Source: Betaproteobacteria bacterium
GTDB taxonomy: Bacteria; Pseudomonadota; Gammaproteobacteria; Burkholderiales; SHXO01
Assembly: GCA_025356655.1 (NCBI GenBank)
Contig: JANXRW010000126.1
Coordinates: 1-64,000, forward strand
Length of the DNA stretch: 64,000 nt
Direction: 5' to 3'
In this document: positions 26,549-35,072 of the stretch, piece after piece
Layout: the number at the start of each line of letters is the position of its first letter
Numbering within the stretch: the stretch's first letter is position 1
The notes under the pieces: model-generated
Told to the model about the DNA's origin: nothing
The model's database searches: none
The model's input: the letters and a program-made list of their open reading frames with translations, nothing else
Program-made: the position numbers and the translations under genes

Positions 26549-29500
26549 TCAGGTCAGCTCCCGAAAGATGTCGGTGAGGCGCTTGACCCGAGCGCGGCTC
26601 TCCGGGATTGCCACCTGGAGGCGGAGCCGGTCGGGGCCGTTCATGCGATAGTCGCGTCCGGATTGCAACAGCGCGATGATGCGGGCGTGGTCCACAGGCG
26701 GGTTGGGCATGAACTGCAGTTGCAGGCTGTCCGGGCCGGCGTCGATCTTGACGACGCCCAGTGCTCGGGCGAGCAGGCGCAGACGGTGGGTGTCGAACAG
26801 CACCAGCGTGGGCTCGGGCGGGAGGCCGAAGCGGTCGGTGAGTTCCTCACGCAGCGCGTCCAACGCCTCCTGCGTGTCGCAGTTGGCTAGGCGCTTGTAG
26901 ACCACCAGGCGCTCGTGCACGTCTGCACAGTAGGTGTCGGGCAACAGGGCAGGGGCGTGCAGGTTGATCTCCGTGGTTACTCCCAGTGGGGCGGTGAGAT
27001 CCGGCTCTTTACCCGCTTTGAGGGATTTGATCGCCGACTCGAGCATCTCCGAGTAGAGCGCGAAGCCGATCTCCTGCATTTCCCCGCTCTGGGATTCGCC
27101 CAACACCTCACCCGCGCCGCGGATCTCCAGATCGTGCATGGCAAGGAAAAAGCCCGAGCCCAGTTCCTCCATCATCTGGATCGCCTCGAGGCGCTTCTTC
27201 GCCTGGGCGCTCAGCGCCCCTTCCTCGGGCGTCAGCAGGTAGGCGTAGGCTTGATGGTGGGAGCGACCGACGCGCCCGCGCAGTTGGTGCAACTGGGCCA
27301 AGCCGAAGCGATCGGCACGGTTGATGATGATTGTGTTGGCGCTGGCCACGTCGATGCCGGTCTCGATGATGGTCGTGCACAGCAGCACGGAGAAGCGCTG
27401 CTGGTAGAAGTCGCGCATGGCCAGTTCCAGTTCGCGCTCAGGCATCTGGCCGTGGGCGACGCGGATGCGGGCCTCGGGCACCAGCGCAGCAAGCGCGGCC
27501 TCCTGGCGCGCGATGGTCTCGATCTCGTTGTGGACGAAATAAACCTGCCCGCCGCGTTTGAGTTCGCGCAGGACCGCCTCGCGGATCAGCCCGGGGCTGT
27601 CGCGCGAGACGAATGTCTTGATGGACAGGCGCCTCTGCGGCGCCGTGGCGATCACAGAGAACTCGCGCAGGCCCTCGAGGGATAGGGCGAGGGTACGGGG
27701 AATCGGCGTCGCCGTCAGAGTGAGCACGTCCACCTCGGCGCGCAAGGCCTTGAGGCGCTCCTTGTGGCGAACGCCGAAGCGGTGTTCCTCGTCGATGATC
27801 ACCAAGCCCAGGTTGGCGAAGCGCACGCGGTCCTGCACGAGTTTGTGCGTGCCGATGACGATGTCGACTTTGCCCTCGGCCACCAGCGCGAGGCTCGCGT
27901 TCTGCTCCTTCGCCGAGCGGAAACGGGAGAGTTCGGCGATGCGCACGGGCCAGTCCGCGAAGCGGTCGCTGAAGGTCTGGAAGTGCTGCTCCGCGAGCAG
28001 CGTGGTCGGCACGAGTACGGCCACCTGCTTGCCGTCCATGACGGCCACGAACGCGCCACGCAGTGCCACCTCGGTCTTGCCGAAGCCGACGTCGCCACAG
28101 ATGAGACGATCCATGGGGCGCCCACTGGTCATGTCCTTCAATACCGCGTCGATGGCCTCCTGCTGGTCGCGCGTCTCCTCGAAGGGGAACCCGTCGCAGA
28201 AGGCTTCGTAGTCCTGGGGCTTCAGGCTGAAGGCGTAGCCCTGGCGGGCGGCGCGCGCGGCGTAGACGTTGAGGAGTTCGGCGGCCGTATCGCGCACCTG
28301 CTGGGCCGCCTTGCGCCGGGCCTTCTCCCATTGGCCGCTGCCCAGGCGGTGCAGCGGGGCAGTCTCGGGTTGCGCGCCACTATATCGGCCGATCACCTGC
28401 AACTGGGACACTGGCACGTAGAGCTTGTCGCCGCTGGCGTATTCCAGGGCGAGGAACTCCATGCTCCCCTCCCCCAGGTCCATATTAGTGAGACCCAGGT
28501 AGCGGCCCACGCCGTGGGTGGCGTGCACCACCGGGTCGCCGACCTTGACCTCGGAGAGGTCACGCAGCATGTTCTCCACCGTGCTCCGGTCGCTGCTGCC
28601 CCGGCGGTCTCGGGTGCGTACCTGCCCGGCGTAGAGTTCGTTCTCTGTGATGATCGCCAGCCCGTCTCCCGGGGCCAGGAAGCCGGACCCCAGGGCACCC
28701 GCGCAGAGCATCAACGGCGGCTGCGCCTCGAGGAAGGCCGCGTAGCCCTCGCAGGGGACGGGCGCGAGGTCGTGATTGCGCAGGTATTCGGAGAGCGTCT
28801 CGCGCCGTCCCAGGCTCTCCGCGCACAGCAATACGCGCCCGGCGAACTGGCCCAGGAATGCGCGCAGGCGGTGCAAGGGATCTTCTGCACGGCGGTCCAC
28901 CTGCAGCGGCGGTAGGGGTGCTGTGTCGCAGTGCGCACAGTCAGGCGCCGCCGCCCCCGGCGCCAGGATGTCCAGGCGGGCGAGCGGCTTCAAGCCCGTG
29001 AAAAACTCCTCCACGGTCAGAAAAATTTCAGCCGGGGGCAGCAGCGGGCGCAGGGCGTCACCGCGCAGGAGCAGGTAACGCGAGTGCGTCTCCGCCCAGA
29101 AGGCCTCGGCGGCCGCGCTCACGTCTCCCACCAGGCTTGCGCGGGTGGCCGCCGGCAGATAGTCGAAGAGGGTTGCGGTCTGCTCGAAAAAGAGCGGAAG
29201 GTAGTATTCGACACCCGCCGGAAACAGGCCCTGGCTGACGTCGCGATAGAGTGGGCTGCGCGACGCGTCTCCTTCGAAGCGCTCGCGGAACTGCCGGCGG
29301 AAGAGCCCGCGCGCCGCCTCGTCCGTTGGGAACTCGCGTGCCGGGAGCAGGCGGACTTCGCCCACCTTGTAGATCGAGCGCTGCGTGTCGGGATCGAAGG
29401 CGCGGATGGAGTCGATCTGGTCATCGAGCAGTTCGATGCGGTAGGGCACGGTGCTGCCCATGGGAAACAGGTCGATCAGGCCACCGCGCACGCTGGCCTC

Positions 29501-29968
29501 CCCCGGGGAGAGCACCTGGCTCACGTAGCTGTAACCAGCCAGGGTGAGTTGCTCCCGGAGCCGCTCGACGGGCAGGGCCTCGCCTTTTTTAAGGAAGAAG
29601 CTGTAGGCCGCCAGGTAGCGCGGCGGGGGCAGTCGCAGCAACGCGGTGGTCACCGGCACCACCAACACGTGGCAATCGTCGTGGGTGACCTGATAGAGCG
29701 TGGAGATGCGCTCCGAGACCAAGTCCTGGTGCGGGGAAAAGCTGTCGTAGGGCAGCGTTTCCCAGTCCGGCAATAGGTGCACCTTGCGCCCGGCGTCGAA
29801 AAAGGCGATCTCCTGCACTAGGCGCTGCGCGTCGGCGGCAGAGGCCGTGAGAAGTACGAGCGGGCGGTCCTCGCGGGCGGCAAGGGCTAGGGCTAGGGCG
29901 TCGCTCGCGCCGTGGAGGCCGGTGGCGCGCAGCCGCTGGCCGGGGGCGGGGTCGGGTAAGCGCAGCAT
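26549..29968 (-). CDS. mfd: Transcription-repair coupling factor Mfd
   Basis: The 1139-residue protein displaces stalled RNA polymerase and recruits UvrA. It has an N-terminal UvrB-like region, a RID (VGDPVVHATHGVGRYLGL), and a RecG-like helicase core with ICGDVGFGKTEVALRGAF, IIDEEHRFGVRHKE and TATPIPRTLALSLEGLREFS. HQLRGRVGRSHHQAYAYL and a C-terminal D7 domain follow. The open frame continues to 30265, but ATG 29968 (MLRLPDPAPGQRL) is where the family begins. A TATAAT hexamer lies only 16 bases upstream of it, so any leader from that box would be very short. Confidence 0.96.
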   Translation of the reverse strand: MLRLPDPAPGQRLRATGLHGASDALALALAAREDRPLVLLTASAADAQRLVQEIAFFDAGRKVHLLPDWETLPYDSFSPHQDLVSERISTLYQVTHDDCHVLVVPVTTALLRLPPPRYLAAYSFFLKKGEALPVERLREQLTLAGYSYVSQVLSPGEASVRGGLIDLFPMGSTVPYRIELLDDQIDSIRAFDPDTQRSIYKVGEVRLLPAREFPTDEAARGLFRRQFRERFEGDASRSPLYRDVSQGLFPAGVEYYLPLFFEQTATLFDYLPAATRASLVGDVSAAAEAFWAETHSRYLLLRGDALRPLLPPAEIFLTVEEFFTGLKPLARLDILAPGAAAPDCAHCDTAPLPPLQVDRRAEDPLHRLRAFLGQFAGRVLLCAESLGRRETLSEYLRNHDLAPVPCEGYAAFLEAQPPLMLCAGALGSGFLAPGDGLAIITENELYAGQVRTRDRRGSSDRSTVENMLRDLSEVKVGDPVVHATHGVGRYLGLTNMDLGEGSMEFLALEYASGDKLYVPVSQLQVIGRYSGAQPETAPLHRLGSGQWEKARRKAAQQVRDTAAELLNVYAARAARQGYAFSLKPQDYEAFCDGFPFEETRDQQEAIDAVLKDMTSGRPMDRLICGDVGFGKTEVALRGAFVAVMDGKQVAVLVPTTLLAEQHFQTFSDRFADWPVRIAELSRFRSAKEQNASLALVAEGKVDIVIGTHKLVQDRVRFANLGLVIIDEEHRFGVRHKERLKALRAEVDVLTLTATPIPRTLALSLEGLREFSVIATAPQRRLSIKTFVSRDSPGLIREAVLRELKRGGQVYFVHNEIETIARQEAALAALVPEARIRVAHGQMPERELELAMRDFYQQRFSVLLCTTIIETGIDVASANTIIINRADRFGLAQLHQLRGRVGRSHHQAYAYLLTPEEGALSAQAKKRLEAIQMMEELGSGFFLAMHDLEIRGAGEVLGESQSGEMQEIGFALYSEMLESAIKSLKAGKEPDLTAPLGVTTEINLHAPALLPDTYCADVHERLVVYKRLANCDTQEALDALREELTDRFGLPPEPTLVLFDTHRLRLLARALGVVKIDAGPDSLQLQFMPNPPVDHARIIALLQSGRDYRMNGPDRLRLQVAIPESRARVKRLTDIFRELT

Positions 29969-30017
29969 GGTCGAAAAGGTCGCTATTATAGGCCGATCGG
30001 GCAGAGGCCTCGGTGCC

Positions 30018-30046
30018 TTGCTCAGGACCGGCGTTGCCCACATAAT
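30018..30046 (+). promoter_or_regulatory. Putative sigma-70 promoter of ispDF
   Basis: TTGCTC (30018-30023), 17-bp spacer, CATAAT (30041-30046). It lies in the mfd/ispD divergent gap, about 70 bp before the ispD ATG. A 20-codon open frame (ATG 30058 to TGA 30118-30120) lies between, overlapping the ispD ATG as ATGA. Confidence 0.45.
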
Positions 30047-30116
30047 CGCGCTCTTCCATGAAACTCCCGCTGCACACCCGCCGGTACGTGCCGGCGCCCC
30101 GTCCCGCAGGCCCTGC

Positions 30117-30818
30117 ATGAGCCGGCATTTTGCGCTATTGCCCGCCGCCGGCCAGGGCAGCCGGCTGGGCGCCGCTCGGCCCAAGCAGTACCTGGAACTC
30201 CACGGCCATCCCTTGTTGTGGCACGCCGTGCGCTGCTTTTGCACCCATCCGGCCATCACTCGCACTTTTGTTGTGCTCTCGCCCGGGGACGCCTATTTCG
30301 CTCGCGTTGATTGGAGCGAGTTCGGTGAGCGTTTGCAGCCCCTCTATTGCGGTGGCGAGAGTCGGGCGCACAGCGTGTGCAATGCACTGGAGGCCGTGGT
30401 GGGTGACATCGACGGGCGCGACTGGGTGCTGGTGCACGACGGGGCTCGCCCCTGTATCAGCCACCGCTTGATTGACTGCCTCCTCGATGCCCTGACGCCG
30501 CAGGAGGTTGGGGCGCTACTGGCGCTACCGGTGGCCGATACGCTCAAGCGCGAAGACGGGGCGGGACGCGCGCGGTCCACCGAACCGCGCGCGGGCCTGT
30601 GGCAGGCACAGACGCCTCAAGCGTTCCGGCACGGTGAACTGTTGCAGGCCCTGCGCCAGGGCCTGGACGCGGCGCTCACGGACGAGGCCAGCGCCTTCGA
30701 GCGCCTGGGAATGCACCCGCGGCTCGTCCCCGGCAGCGCTCTCAACCTGAAGGTAACCCATGGCCCGGATTTGGAACTTGCGCGCGCCATCCTGGCTCGG
30801 TCGGAGAGCGCCCCGTGA
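30117..30818 (+). CDS. ispD: 2-C-methyl-D-erythritol 4-phosphate cytidylyltransferase IspD
   Basis: The 233-residue enzyme makes CDP-methylerythritol in the MEP isoprenoid pathway. The nucleotide-binding N-terminus is [20 protein letters not shown], with [13 protein letters not shown] and [10 protein letters not shown] further on. ATG 30117 begins at the conserved core; the open frame to 29784 overlaps mfd and is excluded. Its stop overlaps the GTG of ispF (GTGA), so translation is likely coupled. Confidence 0.95.
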   Translation: MSRHFALLPAAGQGSRLGAARPKQYLELHGHPLLWHAVRCFCTHPAITRTFVVLSPGDAYFARVDWSEFGERLQPLYCGGESRAHSVCNALEAVVGDIDGRDWVLVHDGARPCISHRLIDCLLDALTPQEVGALLALPVADTLKREDGAGRARSTEPRAGLWQAQTPQAFRHGELLQALRQGLDAALTDEASAFERLGMHPRLVPGSALNLKVTHGPDLELARAILARSESAP

Positions 30819-31294
30819 GGCTGCGCGTCGGCCAGGGCTTCGATGTCCACCGGCTGGTGCCCGACCGTGCGCTGGTGCTCGGTGGCGTGAGCATCCCGCA
30901 TGAGTTGGGATTGGACGGCCATTCGGACGCTGACGCGCTCCTGCACGCGGTTTGCGACGCGTTGATCGGCGCGGCCGCCCTGGGCGACATCGGGCGGCAT
31001 TTCCCCGACACCGATGCGCGCTTTTCCGGTGCTGACAGTCGGGGGCTCTTGCGCCACACCATGGCGATGGTGCGCGAGCGAGGCTGGGAGGTGGTGAACG
31101 TCGACGCCACGGTCATCGCGCAGCGCCCGCGACTGGCGCCTCATATCGCCGCCATGGTGGCTTGCATTGCGGCTGAGCTCGAGGTCGATGTTTCGCAGGT
31201 CAACGTCAAGGCTAAGACAGCGGAGCACTTAGGCGCGCTGGGGCGTGAGGAGGGTATCGCCACTCAGGCGGTGGTCCTCCTGCAGCAGCGGTGA
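30815..31294 (+). CDS. ispF: 2-C-methyl-D-erythritol 2,4-cyclodiphosphate synthase IspF
   Basis: The 159-residue enzyme follows IspD and IspE in the MEP pathway. The zinc ligands lie in [10 protein letters not shown] and [20 protein letters not shown], and [11 protein letters not shown] and [20 protein letters not shown] are typical. The start is GTG 30815 overlapping ispD; the stop overlaps the next gene's start. Confidence 0.96.
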   Translation: MRLRVGQGFDVHRLVPDRALVLGGVSIPHELGLDGHSDADALLHAVCDALIGAAALGDIGRHFPDTDARFSGADSRGLLRHTMAMVRERGWEVVNVDATVIAQRPRLAPHIAAMVACIAAELEVDVSQVNVKAKTAEHLGALGREEGIATQAVVLLQQR

Positions 31295-31824
31295 ATAGCG
31301 GCGAGCCGGCGCAACGCCGTTGCTTTCTGGCGCTGTGGCCCGAGGCCCCGTTGGCGCAAGCCCTGGCGCAGCAGGGCAGGGCGCTTTGGCAGCGCGGCGG
31401 AGGGCGTCTGTGCGAACCGGAGGCGCTGCACCTGACGCTGGCTTGTCTGGGCGATCTCAGTGCCGAGCGCGGCCGGGCACTGATCGCAGCCGCGCGGCAA
31501 TGTACCGGGGACGCGCTGGCGTTGCACATCGACTAGGCGGGCTGTTGGCCGCACAACCGCGTGGGTTGGCTCGCGCCCGGCGAGCCGCCGCCCGCACTGG
31601 TTCGTCTGCAGGGCGCGCTCGACGCGGCGCTGACTGCCGAGGGCTTCCCCCTTGAGGAGCGCGCCTTCCAAGCGCACGTCACGGTTCTGCGGAACCTGCG
31701 CCAGCCGGCGCCGCAGCAGGAGTTCCCCGCGCTCGCGACGGCCCTGGAGTTCGTCTTGGCAGCGGCCCGGCGGGAGGACACGGGGCCCCGTTACGAGATC
31801 CTCGAGCGCTTCCCGGCGCGCTGA
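31291..31824 (+). pseudogene. thpR: RNA 2',3'-cyclic phosphodiesterase (ThpR/LigT), interrupted by one amber codon
   Basis: The 2H-phosphoesterase ThpR is encoded in one reading frame of 178 codons but is cut by a TAG at 31534-31536 (codon 82). Before it are QRRCFLALWPEAPLAQAL and the first 2H motif HLTLACLG. After it, in the same frame, are VGWLAPGEPPPALVRLQGAL and the second motif HVTVL. Apart from that codon the frame is clean, so the damage is recent, or it is a sequencing error, or it is read through. The start overlaps ispF by 4 bp. The second part could restart at GTG 31561 but would lack the first catalytic motif. Confidence 0.85.
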
Positions 31825-32525
31825 TCCGCCGTACTTGTTAAACCATTGATTAATAGATAGAGAATTTGCTCCGGTTTAACCTTTGCACCCTTGCGGGCAT
31901 GCAGTTGCACCTGTAACTTTGCGCCTGCAATAGACGCATGCGCTGCCCGCGTAGGGAAGGCGGGTTCCGGCAGAGCCGGCCGACGGACGGTGGGGTGGCG
32001 CACGGCATGCAGTGGACAAAGACCGGAGGCTTGTAGCGACCGGTCGGGTGCGGAGACCTCTAGGCCGGAAACATTAAACGGCCACCCTCGGGGCGACATC
32101 GGCAGGTGTCGCCCCGCTTTTTTGTCTCAATCTGCGGCAGGCAGCGTCCAAATCCTCCGCGAGCTTCGGCATCCAGGCGGTCAACTGCGATTGCTTCATG
32201 ATGCGCTGGCGCCGCCCAAAACCGGTGCGAGTCGCACCCTGGGGAGACCATCGGTCTCAGGCGAGGATCCGGGCACCCCCCGCCTTCGAGCGACAAAAGG
32301 CGCAGCCGCCTGCCACCCAAAGAGTCGGCGATGCTCGATGCGAGCACGTCTTGGCCATCCAGGTTCAGCAAGGTATCTGGGCGCGGGGCCGCACTGCATC
32401 AGGCGAGGCGCCATGAAATTCAGCTGCGCTCAGCATGGCCACGGCGTAGGGTACCTCCACCGTCTTACCCAGATACCGGTCCGGCTCAATTCGAGCGGTG
32501 ATGCACCCGCGTCGGGGGGGCGTGC
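31825..32525. other. 700-bp region without an identifiable gene
   Basis: No supported coding sequence. It starts with an AT-rich patch and an 8-bp inverted repeat GTTAAACC/GGTTTAAC (31837-31844, 31873-31880). A GC-rich structured stretch follows and ends in a strong terminator (32089-32123). Beyond it are two neighbouring perfect hairpins, GGTGCGA/TCGCACC (32224-32238) and GAGACC/GGTCTC (32244-32258). The segment before the terminator could be an untranslated RNA or a long thpR trailer. Confidence 0.4.
32089..32123 (+). terminator. Rho-independent terminator
   Basis: A perfect 10-bp GC-rich stem CGGGGCGACA/TGTCGCCCCG (32089-32098, 32107-32116) with an 8-base loop is followed by C and six Ts (32118-32123). 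It reads on the plus strand, 265 bp beyond the thpR stop, too far to be that gene's usual end unless the trailer is long. Confidence 0.85.
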
Positions 32526-33605
32526 TTAGGCGTGCGGGGGCGAGGCTGCGATGGCCGCGCAGACGGCTGCGGTGACTTGCGCCGTGGTGGCGGTGCCGCC
32601 CAGGTCGGGTGTGCGCACGCCGCTAGCGCTCACCGTTTCGATGGCGCCGGACAGGCGTGCAGCGGCGGCGGATTCGCCTAGGTGCTCAAGCATCATGACG
32701 GCGGTGGCGAAGGTACCCACCGGGTTGGCGATGCCCTTGCCCACGATGTCGAAGGCCGAACCGTGGATGGGTTCGAACATGGAGGGAAAGCGGCCTTCGG
32801 GATTGAGGTTTGCCGTAGCGGCGACTCCAAGACTGCCCGCGAGCGCGGCGGCCAAATCACTGAGAATGTCCGCGTGCAGGTTAGTGGCCACCATGACATC
32901 GAGCGAGCGAGGCTTGAGCACCATGCGCTGGGTGGCGGCGTCCACCAACTCCTTGGCCGTGCTCACGTCGGGGAACTCGCCGGCGATCTCCTGGAAGATC
33001 TCGTCCCACAGCACCATGCCGTGGCGCTGGGCGTTGGATTTGGTGATCAGCGTGAGGTGGCGGCGCGGGCGCTTGCGGGCCAGTTCGAAGGCAAAGCGCA
33101 GGATGCGGGTGACCCCGACGCGGGTAAAGATAGACACCTCGGTGGCCACCTCCTCGGGTAGCCCGCGGTGGGTTCGCCCGCCCTGCCCGGCGTACTCGCC
33201 TTCGCTGTTCTCGCGCACGATGACCCAGTCCAGATCACCCGCGGCGACGCGTCGCAGCGGGCTCTCGATGCCCGGCAGCAGGCGCGTGGGGCGGACGTTG
33301 GCGTATTGGTCGAAGCCCTGGCAGATGGCGAGCCGAAGGCCCCAGAGGGTGACGTGGTCGGGCACCTCCAGGGACCCCACGGCGCCGAAGTAGATGGCGT
33401 CGAAGGCGCGCAATCGGTGTAGGCCATCGGAGGGCATCATGACCCCGTGGCGCTGGTAGTAGTCGCTGCCCCACGGAAAGGTTTCCACATCGAGGGCGAA
33501 GCTGCCTTCGTACGCCACGAGCGCGTCGAGGACCTGCAGGCCGGCCGAGATGACTTCGGGGCCGATCCCGTCGCCGGGAATGGCCGCCAGTTTGTATCGC
33601 TTCAT
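32526..33605 (-). CDS. dmlA: Tartrate/D-malate dehydrogenase-type beta-decarboxylating dehydrogenase
   Basis: The 359-residue enzyme belongs to the isopropylmalate/isocitrate/tartrate dehydrogenase family. These oxidise a 2R-hydroxyacid with NAD and decarboxylate it, using divalent metal. Visible are IPGDGIGPEVI, VIVRENSEGEYAGQGGR, the metal-binding NLHADILSDLAAALAGSLGV and EPIHGSAFDI. The ENSEGEYAG form and the 359 length suit the DmlA/TtuC branch better than LeuB. A LysR gene is divergent, as in the E. coli dmlA-dmlR pair. Substrate (D-malate, tartrate or a relative) cannot be fixed from sequence alone. Confidence 0.82.
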   Translation of the reverse strand: MKRYKLAAIPGDGIGPEVISAGLQVLDALVAYEGSFALDVETFPWGSDYYQRHGVMMPSDGLHRLRAFDAIYFGAVGSLEVPDHVTLWGLRLAICQGFDQYANVRPTRLLPGIESPLRRVAAGDLDWVIVRENSEGEYAGQGGRTHRGLPEEVATEVSIFTRVGVTRILRFAFELARKRPRRHLTLITKSNAQRHGMVLWDEIFQEIAGEFPDVSTAKELVDAATQRMVLKPRSLDVMVATNLHADILSDLAAALAGSLGVAATANLNPEGRFPSMFEPIHGSAFDIVGKGIANPVGTFATAVMMLEHLGESAAAARLSGAIETVSASGVRTPDLGGTATTAQVTAAVCAAIAASPPHA

Positions 33606-33759
33606 GGGTGCGCTGGAATCCGTGACGGAGACGGGCGCAATTGTATCCTAGCCTGCCCGGGGCGCGGAACAAAACCCCCGTGGCCCCGGTCTATGTGAGA
33701 CAGTAAAATCGAGGCGACGCGATGGCGCCCCGCCTCCCCGGTATCGGAGCAGACATCCG

Positions 33760-34668
33760 TTGGATCGGCTGGCAGCCATGGAGGTTTTTGTGCGCATCGT
33801 CGAGGCCGGTAGCCTCTCCGCGGTGGCGCGCCAGATCGGCACTACGCAGCCGACCGTGAGCAAGCACCTGGCGGCACTTGAGCGCTACCTGGGCGCTCGA
33901 CTCATCGAGCGCGCGACGCGCCGGTTGGTGATGACCAATGCCGGCGACCTCTTCTATGAGCACTGTCGGCAAATCCTCGCGCAGATGAGAACCGCCGAAC
34001 TCGCCTTGCGTCCGCCGCGCTCAGGGCTCGCCGGTACCCTGCGCGTGAACGCGCCCGTCGCCCTGGGCCAAGCCGTGCTCTGCGCTATGGTCCTCGCTTT
34101 TCAGCAGCGCTATCCCGATCTGGCCGTCGAGTTCTCCCTGAGCGACCGTCCCACCGACCTCGCCGAGGAGCAAGTGGACGTGGCCGTCCGCGAGGGGTCC
34201 GTGAGCGACGCCGGCCTTCTCGTCAAAGGACTCGGCAGTACACGCACCGTCGCGGTGGCCGCACCGGCCTATCTGCAGGCCAGGGGCACACCCTTGCAAC
34301 CGCAGGACCTGGCCGTGCACTGCTGCGTGCTCGCTGGCGGTGCCGCGAAAGCGGTGGAGTGGGGCTTCATGGCTGACGGTCGCGAGATCCAGGTTGCGGT
34401 CACGGGGAAGTTTAGTGCCGATGACTTGCACAGCCTGCGCGCGGCCCTTCTCTCCGGAGCGGGCGTGGGGATGATGCCCCTGTGGATGGTCGACCAGCCG
34501 CTCGCCGCCGGACTGCTGGTGCCGCTGCTGGAGCGCTACGAGCCTGCGCCCGTTGCCATCAACGCCGTCTATCTGCTCGGTGGGAGCAGCTGCGCAATCC
34601 TCGGCACCTTCCTGCAGTTCCTTCAGGAGGCATTCACGACCGTTCCCGGGCTAGGCACGCCGTCGTAG
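33760..34668 (+). CDS. LysR-family regulator, DmlR-like
   Basis: The 302-residue LysR-type protein has an N-terminal winged helix-turn-helix (MEVFVRIVEAGSLSAVARQI then TTQPTVSKHLAALERYLG) and a substrate-binding-like C-terminal domain. I use TTG 33760 because the family commonly starts MDRLxAM; ATG 33778 is the alternative. It is divergent from the tartrate/malate-type dehydrogenase across a 154-bp gap, so it probably controls that gene in response to its substrate. Its stop abuts the stop of the VOC gene. Confidence 0.88.
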   Translation: MDRLAAMEVFVRIVEAGSLSAVARQIGTTQPTVSKHLAALERYLGARLIERATRRLVMTNAGDLFYEHCRQILAQMRTAELALRPPRSGLAGTLRVNAPVALGQAVLCAMVLAFQQRYPDLAVEFSLSDRPTDLAEEQVDVAVREGSVSDAGLLVKGLGSTRTVAVAAPAYLQARGTPLQPQDLAVHCCVLAGGAAKAVEWGFMADGREIQVAVTGKFSADDLHSLRAALLSGAGVGMMPLWMVDQPLAAGLLVPLLERYEPAPVAINAVYLLGGSSCAILGTFLQFLQEAFTTVPGLGTPS

Positions 34669-35049
34669 TCAGGGCGCTGGCTCGTCTGGCGCGAAGTCAA
34701 GTTCAACGCGCGCCCCGCTGGGGTCGAAGCAGAAGAGTTGCCAGGTTCCCGAGTCGGCTTGCCGGCGCAAATCGTAGTCAACGCCCGCGGCCTTGAGCGC
34801 GGCGGCCGTGGCGGGCAGGTCAGCCCCAGTGAAGGCGATGTGGTCCAGTACGCCGCGCGGGTCCGCCGGTAGGGGCCGCCCGGCGATCACATGCAGAACC
34901 GGCTGCGATCCGCAATAGAGCCAAGTGCCGGGGAAGGTCAAAGGCGGGCGGTAGCCTTCCGTGAGGCCCAGAATCCCCATGTAGAAGGCACGGGTGGCTT
35001 CCAGGTCGTGCGTGAGCACCGTGAAGTGGTTCATCCCTGCGATGGCCAT
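34669..35049 (-). CDS. VOC-family (glyoxalase-like) metalloprotein
   Basis: The 126-residue single-module VOC protein starts MAIAGMNHFTVLTHDLEATR and has GLTEGYRPPLTFPG, a VLDHIAFTGADL centre and an ending SGARVELDF. The His of NHFTV, the His of LDHIAF and the Glu of VELDF fit metal-ligand positions of this fold. Family members include glyoxalase I, dioxygenases and resistance proteins; the substrate is unknown. ATG 35049 is preferred over the longer frame. It follows the OYE gene after 23 bp in the nikR-OYE-VOC operon. Confidence 0.82.
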   Translation of the reverse strand: MAIAGMNHFTVLTHDLEATRAFYMGILGLTEGYRPPLTFPGTWLYCGSQPVLHVIAGRPLPADPRGVLDHIAFTGADLPATAAALKAAGVDYDLRRQADSGTWQLFCFDPSGARVELDFAPDEPAP

Positions 35050-35072
35050 GGCGGCGTCTCCCTCCGGGGTTC

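Noticed and set aside
31837..31880. GTTAAACC...GGTTTAAC pair resembling integron recombination boxes
   Set aside because: The order is inside-out relative to an attC site (RYYYAAC first, GTTRRRY last), and no integrase or cassette is nearby.
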